Shown in pieces: positions 9,060 through 16,791 of a DNA stretch of 62,618 bases (its first letter is position 1; each line of letters opens with the position of its first letter). Source of the DNA: an uncultured Bacilli bacterium (GTDB lineage: Bacteria; Bacillota_I; Bacilli_A; RF39; UBA660); the NCBI GenBank assembly GCA_934130485.1, contig CAKOYE010000002.1, positions 1 to 62,618 on the forward strand. The letters are read 5' to 3'. The position numbers and the translations under genes were made by a program. The notes beneath the pieces are model-generated. The model was not told where the DNA came from. It did no database searches and saw nothing but the letters and a program-made list of their open reading frames with translations.

Positions 9060-9643
9060 TTAATCTAATTTAATAACGCTTAATTTAGCATTAGTAGTAC
9101 CATCAAAAATTAAATCAGTTTCTTGCTCTGATGTTATTACCAATGTTACTTCATCACCTTCAGCAAGTGAAAATAAAAGAGAACCGGTTACACTGCTGAT
9201 AGAATTTACTTTCCCTTCACCCTTTATTGGGCTACCAGGCAATTTTGTGCCAGAAGCTTTAATACTAACAACATAATTAGTATCTACCGATGTTGCAGAA
9301 TTCAAAAAATAACTAATTTGATATAAACCACATTTTCTTATTTCAATCGCATAAGAACTGTCATACTCTGTAAAAATTGCAGTACCAGTTTTTTCAAGTG
9401 GAATAATTATATCTGTACCGGCTGTAATTTTAAATCTTTGAGTGGAATCTGAATATCTTACGCCATATGCTCCAACTCCATTAGGATCACCTTTAGCTCC
9501 TTGTATCCCTTGTGGTCCAGTTTCTCCTTTTGATCCGGTTTGACCTTGAATATAACAATATTTGATATTTTTATTGGCTTCCTCTATAATTTTTTTGCCT
9601 TTTCATAACTATTATTGCAAGAGCATTCATGTTCATTATTCAT
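9060..9643 (-). pseudogene. Collagen-like BclA-type surface protein, off-frame at an A7 tract
   Basis: ATG at 9643 follows GGGAG. The first 19 codons (NNEHECSCNNSYEKAKK) run into TAG just after seven A residues (9590-9596). One extra A restores a frame of about 194 codons: IEEANKN, seven Gly-X-Y triplets (GQTGSKGETGPQGIQGAKG), then a C-terminal beta-rich domain of about 150 residues like the jelly-roll domain of BclA or collagen-like surface proteins. The downstream frame is otherwise intact, with no second stop, so this is a recent lesion, phase variation by slippage, programmed frameshifting or a sequencing error. Confidence 0.75.
9590..9596 (-). repeat. A7 homopolymer frameshift site
   Basis: Seven A on the coding strand. 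With eight, the collagen-like gene reads through; with seven it stops two codons later. Confidence 0.8.
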
Positions 9644-9931
9644 ATGTATTACTCTCCCAATATATTTATGTTAAATAAAAATTTTTTCTTCTACTTTTAA
9701 TAAATTTTGCCTTTTCATTTAAAATAAATCCTATAACTATAAATAACATAAACATATTTTTATATTTTTCAAAATTTTAATTTATGCTTATTTATTAGTA
9801 TTTTTACACTTAAAAAGTACTGAATTATATTATTACAGTACTTTTATTTAATATATAAAGTTTTCTATTTTTTATTATAATATATAATTAAAAAATTGTT
9901 TTGATTATTCTTTAACGATGACAACTAGCTA
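9644..9931. other. AT-rich intergenic region
   Basis: No convincing open frame. It holds the collagen-like gene's upstream region and one hairpin at 9813-9845; nothing else is recognised. Confidence 0.6.
9813..9845. terminator. Hairpin, probable bidirectional terminator
   Basis: Perfect 10-bp arms (AAAAGTACTG / CAGTACTTTT) around a 13-nt AT loop, downstream of the small-gene operon transcribed leftwards. Confidence 0.6.
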
Positions 9932-10171
9932 TCACATTAAAAAAAGTGATAATATCATTTTTTTCTCTTCTTCATCAACCCTAATATGTTTTGATATAAA
10001 TTTATTAATTGATTCTTTAATAGTCAAATCTTTATCAAAATATTTTTGATAAAGATTAATATCATATATTAATCCATTATTTTTTCTTTCTATTTCAAAA
10101 AACTCTATAATTTTTCTTAACAAATAAAAATCAATATCACTATTATTCATAAATAATAATTCATGTATCAA
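9932..10171 (-). CDS. Small hypothetical protein, start uncertain
   Basis: 79 residues if read from TTG at 10171; an ATG at 10150 would give about 72. Neither has a clear ribosome binding site. Composition is mostly helical with charged residues (FFEIERKNNGLIYDINLY). It follows the kinase-like gene by 39 nt on the same strand, so it may be the last operon gene or the remnant of a longer one. No family recognised. Confidence 0.35.
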   Translation of the reverse strand: MIHELLFMNNSDIDFYLLRKIIEFFEIERKNNGLIYDINLYQKYFDKDLTIKESINKFISKHIRVDEEEKKMILSLFLM

Positions 10172-10210
10172 TTTGTTAATTTTATTATAATTCCAATTTA
10201 CAATAAGATT

Positions 10211-10708
10211 TTATTTTTCTTCATCATTTATTTCTTTATTTTTGAAAAGAATTAGTAAATCATTTATATCATTAATATAATAATTACCTGGATCGATTAA
10301 GTATAATTTACCATTATAAACAGTATTAGACTTATTTATATCTATTAGTCTTACACATAATTTATTAAGAATATCAATATCCTGTTTTATAATCATTAGT
10401 TCATTTAATAAATTTGCCATTTTATCGCTATAAATATCTTTTTCACCTTTTATATACATCATAGTATAACCAATTAATTCTTTATTACTAAATATTAGTG
10501 ATTCAGGCATTAAAATTCTTGATGTTTTTATAGATGATAAATATTTTAATTCTTTTGTGTTTTTATGTTCAAGTTTATAATCCTTTTTAAATGTTTTGTA
10601 AACATAATTTTCGTCGTTATATACAGTCATTTCAGAACCTTTTTGACTTAGTAGATGTAAAGATTGCATATCTATTAATTTTTTATCTTTCTCACAAATA
10701 ACTTCCAT
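10211..10708 (-). CDS. Small protein-kinase-fold-like protein
   Basis: 165 residues. Elements of a reduced kinase/aminoglycoside-phosphotransferase fold are visible in order: SQKGSEMTVY (Gly-loop-like), YVYKTFKK (VAIK-like Lys), a hinge-like IGYTMMYIKG, LIDINKSNTVYNG in place of the catalytic loop and YLIDPGNY in place of DFG. The family is normally longer, so part of the C-lobe is missing. ATG follows GAGGTAATATAG and lies 5 nt after the stop of the nucleotidase gene, so they are cotranscribed. Substrate unknown; it may be catalytically weak or inactive. Confidence 0.6.
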   Translation of the reverse strand: MEVICEKDKKLIDMQSLHLLSQKGSEMTVYNDENYVYKTFKKDYKLEHKNTKELKYLSSIKTSRILMPESLIFSNKELIGYTMMYIKGEKDIYSDKMANLLNELMIIKQDIDILNKLCVRLIDINKSNTVYNGKLYLIDPGNYYINDINDLLILFKNKEINDEEK

Positions 10709-10713
10709 CTATA

Positions 10714-11322
10714 TTACCTCGATAAATATTGTTTAATATTACTTATTTTACTATATATGTCATACCAACTATAACATCTAATAATATTATTTCCAACACA
10801 ATTTTTGTTATATCCTGCGTGATAACATATAACTGGAATTTTCTTTGATATTTTGTTTATATTAGCAGGTTTATCTTCTATCATTATATCAATATTATTT
10901 TCTAGACATATACTAAGTTTATCTTCTGGACTAAATATTATTTTGTCATACTCAATTTCATTTCTTTTTAACCATTCTAAAACAATATTTCTATTTTCTT
11001 CTATACTCATCACACTAGCTGAATGAGATAAGAAGCTACCTCTTGCAGTAATAATATAAATTTCATTACCATCATGTTTTAATTTCTTTATTACTTCACT
11101 AGCAAATTTTCTCACATCAACATTTATGGAATAATCCTTAAAATAATAATTCCAAAACTCATCATCTAATTTACTATCAACTTTAAATATATCAGTTGTT
11201 TCATAACCTTCATTATTTATTATTTCTTTTCCATACCTTTCAAAGTAAAACTTACTTCCATAATCTAATTGCCACTGTTCTATATCTGTTAATACACCAT
11301 CTATATCTATTCCTATTCTCAT
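10714..11322 (-). CDS. HAD-family 5'-nucleotidase-like phosphatase
   Basis: 202 residues. HAD motif I DIDGVLTD (nucleophile and acid Asp), motif II IITARGS, a following Lys (EDKLSI) and motif IV IEDKPAN give the full HAD set; the arrangement matches the NT5C/YqfW-like putative nucleotidases. Probably dephosphorylates a small molecule in the cytoplasm. ATG follows AAGGGGTG. First gene of a short operon with the kinase-like protein. A related domain is fused to a nucleoside hydrolase at 59588-61018. Confidence 0.75.
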   Translation of the reverse strand: MRIGIDIDGVLTDIEQWQLDYGSKFYFERYGKEIINNEGYETTDIFKVDSKLDDEFWNYYFKDYSINVDVRKFASEVIKKLKHDGNEIYIITARGSFLSHSASVMSIEENRNIVLEWLKRNEIEYDKIIFSPEDKLSICLENNIDIMIEDKPANINKISKKIPVICYHAGYNKNCVGNNIIRCYSWYDIYSKISNIKQYLSR

Positions 11323-11429
11323 ATAACACCCCTTATCAGCAACTATATTGAGTATATCATAAAATTCTGTTTTATTTTCTTTAACTTGTATCTTTTTTGC
11401 TTATTCTTTCATTTTTTTATTTTTTTATT

Positions 11430-13253
11430 CTATCCAACTGTATGAATATTGCTAGTAAACGTAGAATCATATGTCCAATTTATTAAATCAGATGATATTA
11501 ATTTAACTTTCGTTGTTGATGAATCCCCCTGACTTAAAGTTATAATATATTCATTGTCTTTTTTTTCTATAAAATCTATATTACTAATATAAACCACTTC
11601 TTTGGGAATTTTATGTGCATATTCAACCCTTTCCCAAAAATTTCCTTTATCTTTTGTTATGTACATATATGGAAATTCATTTTCCTGGTTATTATTAAGT
11701 AAAACAATTCCATTGTTTTCATCATACATTATAAAATCTATCAATGTTTTATTTGTACAATTTTCAGGCAAATCAATACTTTCCCAATCCTTACCACTAT
11801 TTTTAGTCAAATATGCCTTTTTAAATTCACCACTTCCCATAGTCCAATCTGTACCTAATGCAACATATCCAAAATTTTGATCATTAAAACCAACAATTCT
11901 ATGTGTTATATCCTTATATATATCATTATTAATGATATCAAAGATTTTTTCACTCCAAGTAATACCATTATCAGTAGATATCTTTAACTTTGGCTGTTCC
12001 CCATAAAAATATGCGATAGGAATTAATTCATTTACAGAAATAAACCAACTACTGTTTTGAAGTGATATATCTCTATAAAAATTTAGTGTTTCTTTTACTT
12101 GATCAGATGACAAATCAGTTTCAATCCAATTATTTCCATAATCTCTCGTAAAAAGTAATTGATTTTTACCATTTATATAATAATCAGTTTCCATTGTATA
12201 ATCTATTCTTTTGATATCACCATCTACATTATCAAATATATATTTATACATTTCATCAGCAGTAACACTACTGCCATCACTAAGTGTAATAACCAAGTAA
12301 ATACCAGGTGTTATAGTACCACCTTTGCCTGCTTCATAATCATCTAAAGTCAATGCTTTAATTTTCTTATTATCTCTCATATCAAATACATTAGTTACTT
12401 CTGAAAATTTCTGATTAGATTGAATTGAAACTTCATAAAACCTTAAGTTACTTAATTTTATTTGTTCTCTAAAAGGAATTTTTTTAATTTGGTTACTTAA
12501 ATACTTAATGTTTAAACTTTTAAAGTATTCTCTAACTAACATTTTATTGATTGTGCAATCACTTACAGTTTTACAATTCTCTTTTCTTTCATAGCCAAAT
12601 TCTAAATTTTTATCTTTATAGTTATAATAACCGCTACCAACATAATTATAATCATTATCAAAATAATTAACTGCCATATCAATTCTTTTTATATTTCCTT
12701 TTTTGTTTAACTTAATACTTAAGAACACTATATTAGAGTTTAAATTTTTCACTTCTTCAGTCTTAGACATAATACTTATAAATTCGTCTAATCCATCTTT
12801 CTCTAAGTTAGAAGTACCAAATATTCCAATTTCATAATGATTATTTCCTTGTTTTATTATTGATGGATGATAATATTTATATCTTATGATAAGTACTAAA
12901 AACATAATTATAAAAATAGATATTGTTGTAATAGAGATTTTCTTTACTTTTCTTTTTGTTTCATTTTTCTTTTGTATTCTATTTTCTTCTATTATTGCAA
13001 TAGCCTTATCTATTTCCTCTTGAATATTTATTTTTTTATTTTTTCCTCGCTCTCCAAATAGTATTTCAGAAACATCAACATTAAGTTCCAATGCCAGTTT
13101 TTCTAAAATTTTAATATCTGGCAAACTAAGTCCACGTTCCCATTTACTTACTGCTTTATCAGTTACAAATAATCTTTCTCCAAGTTCTTGTTGAGTCAAT
13201 CCTTTTTCTTTTCTAAGAGACGCAATAAATTTACCAATTTTATTATTGTCCAT
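11430..13253 (-). CDS. XRE-HTH protein with membrane anchor and extracellular Asp-box domain
   Basis: 607 residues. An N-terminal XRE helix-turn-helix (residues 5-65; LTQQELGERLFVTDKAVSKWERG) is followed by a charged linker, one membrane helix (about 106-124; ISIFIIMFLVLII) and about 480 extracellular residues. The latter holds at least four Asp-box signatures (TRDYGNNW, STDNGITW, TKNSGKDW, TKDKGNFW), as in BNR/sialidase-type propellers. No sialidase Arg triad is obvious. ATG follows GTGAGGTGAGAG. One reading is a one-component transmembrane sensor that binds an outside ligand and regulates DNA directly; ligand and targets are unknown. Confidence 0.75.
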   Translation of the reverse strand: MDNNKIGKFIASLRKEKGLTQQELGERLFVTDKAVSKWERGLSLPDIKILEKLALELNVDVSEILFGERGKNKKINIQEEIDKAIAIIEENRIQKKNETKRKVKKISITTISIFIIMFLVLIIRYKYYHPSIIKQGNNHYEIGIFGTSNLEKDGLDEFISIMSKTEEVKNLNSNIVFLSIKLNKKGNIKRIDMAVNYFDNDYNYVGSGYYNYKDKNLEFGYERKENCKTVSDCTINKMLVREYFKSLNIKYLSNQIKKIPFREQIKLSNLRFYEVSIQSNQKFSEVTNVFDMRDNKKIKALTLDDYEAGKGGTITPGIYLVITLSDGSSVTADEMYKYIFDNVDGDIKRIDYTMETDYYINGKNQLLFTRDYGNNWIETDLSSDQVKETLNFYRDISLQNSSWFISVNELIPIAYFYGEQPKLKISTDNGITWSEKIFDIINNDIYKDITHRIVGFNDQNFGYVALGTDWTMGSGEFKKAYLTKNSGKDWESIDLPENCTNKTLIDFIMYDENNGIVLLNNNQENEFPYMYITKDKGNFWERVEYAHKIPKEVVYISNIDFIEKKDNEYIITLSQGDSSTTKVKLISSDLINWTYDSTFTSNIHTVG

Positions 13254-13565
13254 AATCTCTCACCTCACAATAATTATACTACAATATTACTAATTCAGTT
13301 CTCGACTAATAGTTTACCTATTATTTTTTTATTAAAAATTACTTTAGTTTTTATTTACATTATCTTAATATTGGCCACTTAAATAATGTATTATTTGTAT
13401 TGCATCTTTTCCCTATATTTTTTCAAATATTATTCTTAAAATTTTCTACACCTCATATTTTTGTAATACAATTTATTTCTATTTTTTCAATTCTACTTAC
13501 TATTAAAAAACACCTAATATCATTAAATATCCGGATGTTTGTAAAAGCGTACTTTTTCAAATATA
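13254..13565. other. Intergenic region, nothing clear
   Basis: About 310 AT-rich bases upstream of the HTH gene. It must hold that gene's promoter but no convincing box pair, RNA structure or open frame with a ribosome binding site stands out. Confidence 0.5.
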
Positions 13566-13913
13566 TTATTTTTTATGCAATCCTAAATCATCACATATAA
13601 TGTTTTTAGAACCTTTAACTTTTTTACATGATAAGATAATTGCTTCGTCATACTTATCTTCTATCCTCAAATCATCGATGTTATAAGTGACATAATATGT
13701 AGTGTCTTTAATTGATTTGAAAAAGGCTGCTTTTCCATTTATACACAATGCGTCCTTTTCAATTTTATTATAATAACAACCATTAATTCCTAAAAAATTT
13801 ATTCCAATTGAACTAAACCAATTTAATTTATATCCAATAAGTAGAGGAACTGCAAGAAAAATAATTATTGATAAAACGCATGTTATAACACTATTATTAC
13901 TATTTTCTTCCAC
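13566..13913 (-). CDS. Small single-pass membrane protein
   Basis: 115 residues from a GTG at 13913, no clear ribosome binding site. One hydrophobic helix near the N-terminus (ITCVLSIIIFLAVPLLIG) is followed by about 85 residues with four Cys (GCYYN, ALCING, LSCKK, IICDD). The frame is preceded in register by a TAA at 13929-13931 that ends the 49-codon frame upstream, so these may be two small genes or one gene broken by a nonsense change. No family recognised. Confidence 0.45.
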   Translation of the reverse strand: MEENSNNSVITCVLSIIIFLAVPLLIGYKLNWFSSIGINFLGINGCYYNKIEKDALCINGKAAFFKSIKDTTYYVTYNIDDLRIEDKYDEAIILSCKKVKGSKNIICDDLGLHKK

Positions 13914-13928
13914 ATTTTTATCAGTTTG

Positions 13929-14078
13929 TTATATGTCAGTTACATCATCATACTTTATTTTCTCTTCTGATATACTGCTATCACCATTTATAATTTTTGA
14001 TACATCTCTTATTTTGTCATTACTTATGATTATTTTATCTTTTTTCCCATTATAAATAAAATTTAAAGTAGTTGACAT
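13929..14078 (-). CDS. Short frame upstream of the membrane protein, possibly a fragment
   Basis: 49 codons (MSTTLNFIYNGKKDK...), in the same register as the 115-residue frame and 15 nt before its GTG. No good ribosome binding site; the open frame extends about 15 codons further upstream without an ATG. Hydrophilic. It could be the remains of the N-terminal part of a longer protein. Confidence 0.3.
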   Translation of the reverse strand: MSTTLNFIYNGKKDKIIISNDKIRDVSKIINGDSSISEEKIKYDDVTDI

Positions 14079-14198
14079 TCCATTATTATCTTTCTTACTA
14101 ATATATTTAAATTAAAAATCTTTCATATTATCTACATAAATATAACAAATATTATATATATCATTAAAAAACTTTAATTAAGTTATCACTAAAAAATT

Positions 14199-14220
14199 AA
14201 AATGCCACATAGAGCATTTT
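14199..14220. terminator. Hairpin terminator
   Basis: AAAATGC, an 8-nt loop and GCATTTT. It lies just outside the left end of the integrated island. Confidence 0.6.
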
Positions 14221-14245
14221 CATTACCCAAAAAGTCCATAAAATA

Positions 14246-14263
14246 AACAAAAATGAGAGCTTT
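14246..14263 (-). ncRNA. Displaced 3' end of the interrupted small RNA
   Basis: Reading leftwards, the attL core GGGAGCG continues AAAGCTCTC then ATTTTTG: a GGGAGC/GCTCTC stem closed by a GAAA loop plus T run. This is probably the original terminator of the small RNA whose 5' part lies at 25697-25639, separated from it by the island. Confidence 0.55.
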
Positions 14264-14279
14264 CGCTCCCTTCAGGGGG
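14264..14279 (+). repeat. Left attachment-site repeat (attL)
   Basis: CGCTCCCTTCAGGGGG, identical in 15 of 16 positions to 25623-25638. It forms part of a terminator stem on the minus strand. Confidence 0.65.
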
Positions 14280-14384
14280 CTCGTCCTTTTATTCTTTGTA
14301 TGTGTTAATTCCTTTTAACTTCGGCCTTTTATGGAATTTTTATTTTAGTAATAACCTTATTAATTTGGTATTTATTAGTCTGTT

Positions 14385-14404
14385 GGTACCTAAATGGTAC
14401 CTAA
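14385..14404 (+). repeat. Sub-terminal GGTACCTAA pair, left end
   Basis: Two GGTACCTAA copies start at 14385 and 14396 (11-bp period). The same pair with the same spacing and orientation recurs at 25528-25547 near the other end. Likely integrase arm-type or accessory-protein sites. Confidence 0.6.
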
Positions 14405-14409
14405 AAATG

Positions 14410-14433
14410 GAAAACCCCAGATTAACTCCAGGG
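14410..14433 (-). terminator. Terminator of the small basic protein gene
   Basis: On the minus strand CCCTGGA, loop, TCTGGGG (7 bp with G-U pairs), then TTTTCC, 9 nt after the stop at 14442. Confidence 0.6.
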
Positions 14434-14441
14434 CATTTTTA

Positions 14442-14567
14442 CTACTTTCTTCTATTAGAAAGAGCACTTCCAGCTACACTTTTAGTTGCTTTTGTTGTAG
14501 CTTTACTTCTAAGTTGACTACTTGCCTTTTTTGCAACTGACTTAGAAGTCCTTATTTTATTTGCCAT
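14442..14567 (-). CDS. 41-residue basic Lys/Ser/Ala-rich protein
   Basis: MANKIRTSKSVAKKASSQLR at the N-terminus, ending SALSNRRK. Start at 14567 is fixed by AAAGGAG 8 nt upstream; a longer in-frame reading to 14717 crosses a plausible promoter and lacks a site. I recall similar tiny basic proteins (xSKxVAxxASxxLRxxxTxKxxKSxAGSALSQ) recurring in bacterial accessory regions, without assigned function. Its charge suggests nucleic-acid binding, which is inference. It sits just inside the left end of the island. Confidence 0.65.
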   Translation of the reverse strand: MANKIRTSKSVAKKASSQLRSKATTKATKSVAGSALSNRRK

Positions 14568-14635
14568 TCCTAACTCTCCTTTCTTAGCCAAGATTTTCGT
14601 TTGACAATAAGAAAGGTTACTACAATAAAGACATC

Positions 14636-14664
14636 TTGCTATTAAGACAATAATCCTATATAAT
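14636..14664 (+). promoter_or_regulatory. Promoter of the small RNA at 14671
   Basis: TTGCTA (14636-14641), 17-bp spacer, TATAAT (14659-14664). Confidence 0.6.
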
Positions 14665-14670
14665 AGTATT

Positions 14671-14757
14671 GTAATAATAAGTTGTTTATTTATTGCTGTG
14701 CATTGGGTGTGGCACATAAATTAGCCTTTCTTTATTGTTCAAAGAATGGCTTTTTTT
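14671..14757 (+). ncRNA. Candidate small RNA in the island
   Basis: A promoter with a perfect -10 box ends just upstream, and an 11-position hairpin with one mismatch (arms 14723-14733 and 14741-14751) followed by seven T ends the unit. No open frame with a ribosome binding site lies between. The predicted RNA is about 87 nt and holds a G-rich segment (GCATTGGGTGTGGCAC). Function unknown; it lies between the divergent small basic protein gene and the OB-fold gene. Confidence 0.5.
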
Positions 14758-14862
14758 GTGCAAAAAACAACATTAAACCGTTGTATTTTTAGCACACCTT
14801 AATTATAGCATCTTATTGCTTATTTTACCATAATTAACTTGACTTTTTTTATTATTTAAGTG

Positions 14863-14879
14863 ATTAATACTACAGCTTG
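14863..14879 (+). promoter_or_regulatory. Shared leader motif, copy 1
   Basis: ATTAATACTACAGCTTG, 16 nt before the ATG of the OB-fold gene. Fifteen of 17 bases match 21507-21523, upstream of the 107-residue gene. Possible common operator or activator site. Confidence 0.45.
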
Positions 14880-14895
14880 AAAGGAGAATAAAAAT

Positions 14896-15141
14896 ATGAT
14901 TAATAATATAGTATTAACAGGATACTTCATTGGATTTGAAAATAATAATCTATTGCTAAAAATTGATAGTTGTGAAAATCATCAAATAGTAAAAATACTG
15001 ATTAACAAGTTAATAAGAAAGGAGATAAAGAAAAGATTCAAAGTTAATGATTTGATTGGTATAAAAGGATACATAGAAATTGATGATAATAATAAAGCAA
15101 TAATAATAGCAACTAATATTTCGTTTTTAAGTAATAAATAA
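14896..15141 (+). CDS. Small OB-fold (SSB-like) protein
   Basis: 81 residues. The pattern NNIVLTGYFIGFENNNLLLKI...NDLIGIKGYIEIDDNNKAIIIATNISFL matches the strand order of single-stranded-DNA-binding OB folds (start like SSB, then a VxGxI/GYIE strand and IIATNI near the end), but it is much shorter than SSB and lacks the acidic tail. ATG follows AAAGGAGAAT. Plus strand, convergent with the six-gene defence cluster. It may bind DNA in transfer or defence; family assignment is by pattern only. Confidence 0.6.
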   Translation: MINNIVLTGYFIGFENNNLLLKIDSCENHQIVKILINKLIRKEIKKRFKVNDLIGIKGYIEIDDNNKAIIIATNISFLSNK

Positions 15142-15142
15142 A

Positions 15143-15172
15143 AAAGCCTAGATAAAATTCCAAGCTTCTTTT
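15143..15172. terminator. Convergent terminator
   Basis: Imperfect hairpin (AAGCC...GCTT) with A and T runs on both sides, between the convergent OB-fold and DUF6339 genes. Confidence 0.45.
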
Positions 15173-15920
15173 ATTTGTAGTTATTAACTATATATGTTAA
15201 TCTATCTATTATTTTTTTGTCTAAAACTTCTTTATTCAAGCTATCAATCATCAACTTACCACTACACATATTCATTGACTTTATCATTTCTATAAATTGA
15301 GTTCTTGATAGATTAGTATTATTGTTTTCTTCAAAAGATTTTATATTATATAGAAAACTTCTTAATAAAAATCTATTATTAGAAAAATTACTACCAAATA
15401 AAGGAAAACCTTTACCATTAAAATCTTTTGATAAATATTCAGTTAATTCATAGTGATTATTCTCGTTAGTTTCATCGTAAGTTAATCTTCCAATCCACCA
15501 TAACCTAGCTAATCCATTAGTCATAAGTGACCTTTTTTCGCCATGCGCAAAGAAATAATTCTTCTTTATATATTTTGCTTTATCTGACGCCTTATCAACA
15601 GGCCATCTTTTTTGCATATAATTCCAAAATATATCATGACACAAGCCAGCCCATAACCTTTCATCGCTAGCTTGACTATCCGTTAATTTTTGCATATTTG
15701 AATATATGATTTTAATATTCTCTAAATCATCTTTTTCAGGATTATCTGAAATGATTAAATCAAAATCTGGAAATTCATATTTAAAATCAATAAAATTATT
15801 ATTATCACTTGTAACCTCTTTTATCCAAAGTGTATTAGCCGAAGAATAATTATCAACATTATCTTTAATTGAATCTTTTAAGATATACAATGAATCATTT
15901 TTCAAAAATCTTATTTTCAT
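15171..15920 (-). CDS. DUF6339-like protein, last gene of the GHKL operon
   Basis: 249 residues, soluble. The centre carries ERLWAGLCHDIFWNYMQKRW and NGLARLWWIGRLTYD, which I recall as the hallmark of DUF6339, a family without known activity. Conserved Arg/Trp-rich segments and an FFAHG/RSLMTNG stretch suggest a nucleic-acid or nucleotide role, but no catalytic set can be named. It starts 1 nt after the stop of the 289-residue gene with GGAGGTAATTAGT, so it is translationally coupled to the GHKL-ATPase operon. Probably a fixed partner of the GHKL protein. Confidence 0.65.
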   Translation of the reverse strand: MKIRFLKNDSLYILKDSIKDNVDNYSSANTLWIKEVTSDNNNFIDFKYEFPDFDLIISDNPEKDDLENIKIIYSNMQKLTDSQASDERLWAGLCHDIFWNYMQKRWPVDKASDKAKYIKKNYFFAHGEKRSLMTNGLARLWWIGRLTYDETNENNHYELTEYLSKDFNGKGFPLFGSNFSNNRFLLRSFLYNIKSFEENNNTNLSRTQFIEMIKSMNMCSGKLMIDSLNKEVLDKKIIDRLTYIVNNYK

Positions 15921-15921
15921 A

Positions 15922-16791
15922 CTAATTACCTCCTATTGATAACAAATTCTTCAATGACATTTCCATTGGACATTCAATGATTTCTTGTGCTAGTGAAAAA
16001 GAATCTTGATTTTTTAATTCATCATAATCAAACTTTTTATTTAATGTATCAAATTTTTTTGATAATGCTTTAAACCATCTTTTATCTTCATATGTATAGA
16101 ATGTTTCTATATCACTTTTTAAAATATCAAAAACATGAGTCAAAGCAGGAATAATAATCATTGAATGGAGTATTGGTGTATAATCTGAAATTCCCCTACC
16201 TAATTCAGAATAGTTTTGATAATCATTTTTTTGAAGTCTTACCCTTATTTTATTATTATCATCCATATCAATATATATCTTGTGATCTGTTTCGCTGGTA
16301 TAAGGTACAATTGAAATTATTGAAGGAACGTTAGATAAATCATAAATGTTTTTTTCAACGGGAATATCTGGTTGATTTGAAATAGCTAAAACTGATCCTA
16401 TTTCAACATCGAATTTAGATGTTCCATAATCTGGATTAAATGATTTGGAATAATAACCTGATATATTTTCATTCGCCACAATGAATGCTACTATTTGTAA
16501 TTGTTCATTAATATCTGCATTAGGTATTTCGAAATCATTTTCTCCTATAATCAAATCTTTTATATATCTTAACTTTGTTTTCTGACATTCAAAATGACAA
16601 ACAATTTTAGCCTTATTAGTATCAATCAACGAAAGTAATTCATTGTTATTCAAATCACAATTGATATTAAGTAACAAGTTTTTTGTTTTCTTAAAAGCTT
16701 TTACTCTTATATTAAAACTACTATTTATATAATCATCATACATTGCAGACAGTACTGGATATGAATATAATCTACTGCTTTTAATTTTCAT
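15922..16791 (-). CDS. Uncharacterised partner protein of the GHKL ATPase
   Basis: 289 residues, no membrane segment. The N-terminus SSRLYSYPVLSAMYDDY is followed by beta-rich sequence to about residue 200 and a helical C-terminal third (HSMIIIPALTHVFDILKSD...RWFKALSKKFD). No family recognised with confidence. Its first codons overlap the last 11 nt of the GHKL gene, with GAGGTAAAAG inside that gene, so expression is coupled. Fixed position between GHKL and DUF6339 genes suggests a structural or target-recognition subunit (inference). Confidence 0.7.
   Translation of the reverse strand: MKIKSSRLYSYPVLSAMYDDYINSSFNIRVKAFKKTKNLLLNINCDLNNNELLSLIDTNKAKIVCHFECQKTKLRYIKDLIIGENDFEIPNADINEQLQIVAFIVANENISGYYSKSFNPDYGTSKFDVEIGSVLAISNQPDIPVEKNIYDLSNVPSIISIVPYTSETDHKIYIDMDDNNKIRVRLQKNDYQNYSELGRGISDYTPILHSMIIIPALTHVFDILKSDIETFYTYEDKRWFKALSKKFDTLNKKFDYDELKNQDSFSLAQEIIECPMEMSLKNLLSIGGN

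Noticed and set aside
14296..14517. Plus-strand 73-codon frame at the left island end
   Set aside because: Overlaps the terminator and the well-supported 41-residue gene on the other strand; no ribosome binding site.
14568..14717. N-terminal extension of the small basic protein
   Set aside because: The ATG at 14567 has AAAGGAG; the extension crosses the plus-strand small-RNA promoter and lacks a site.
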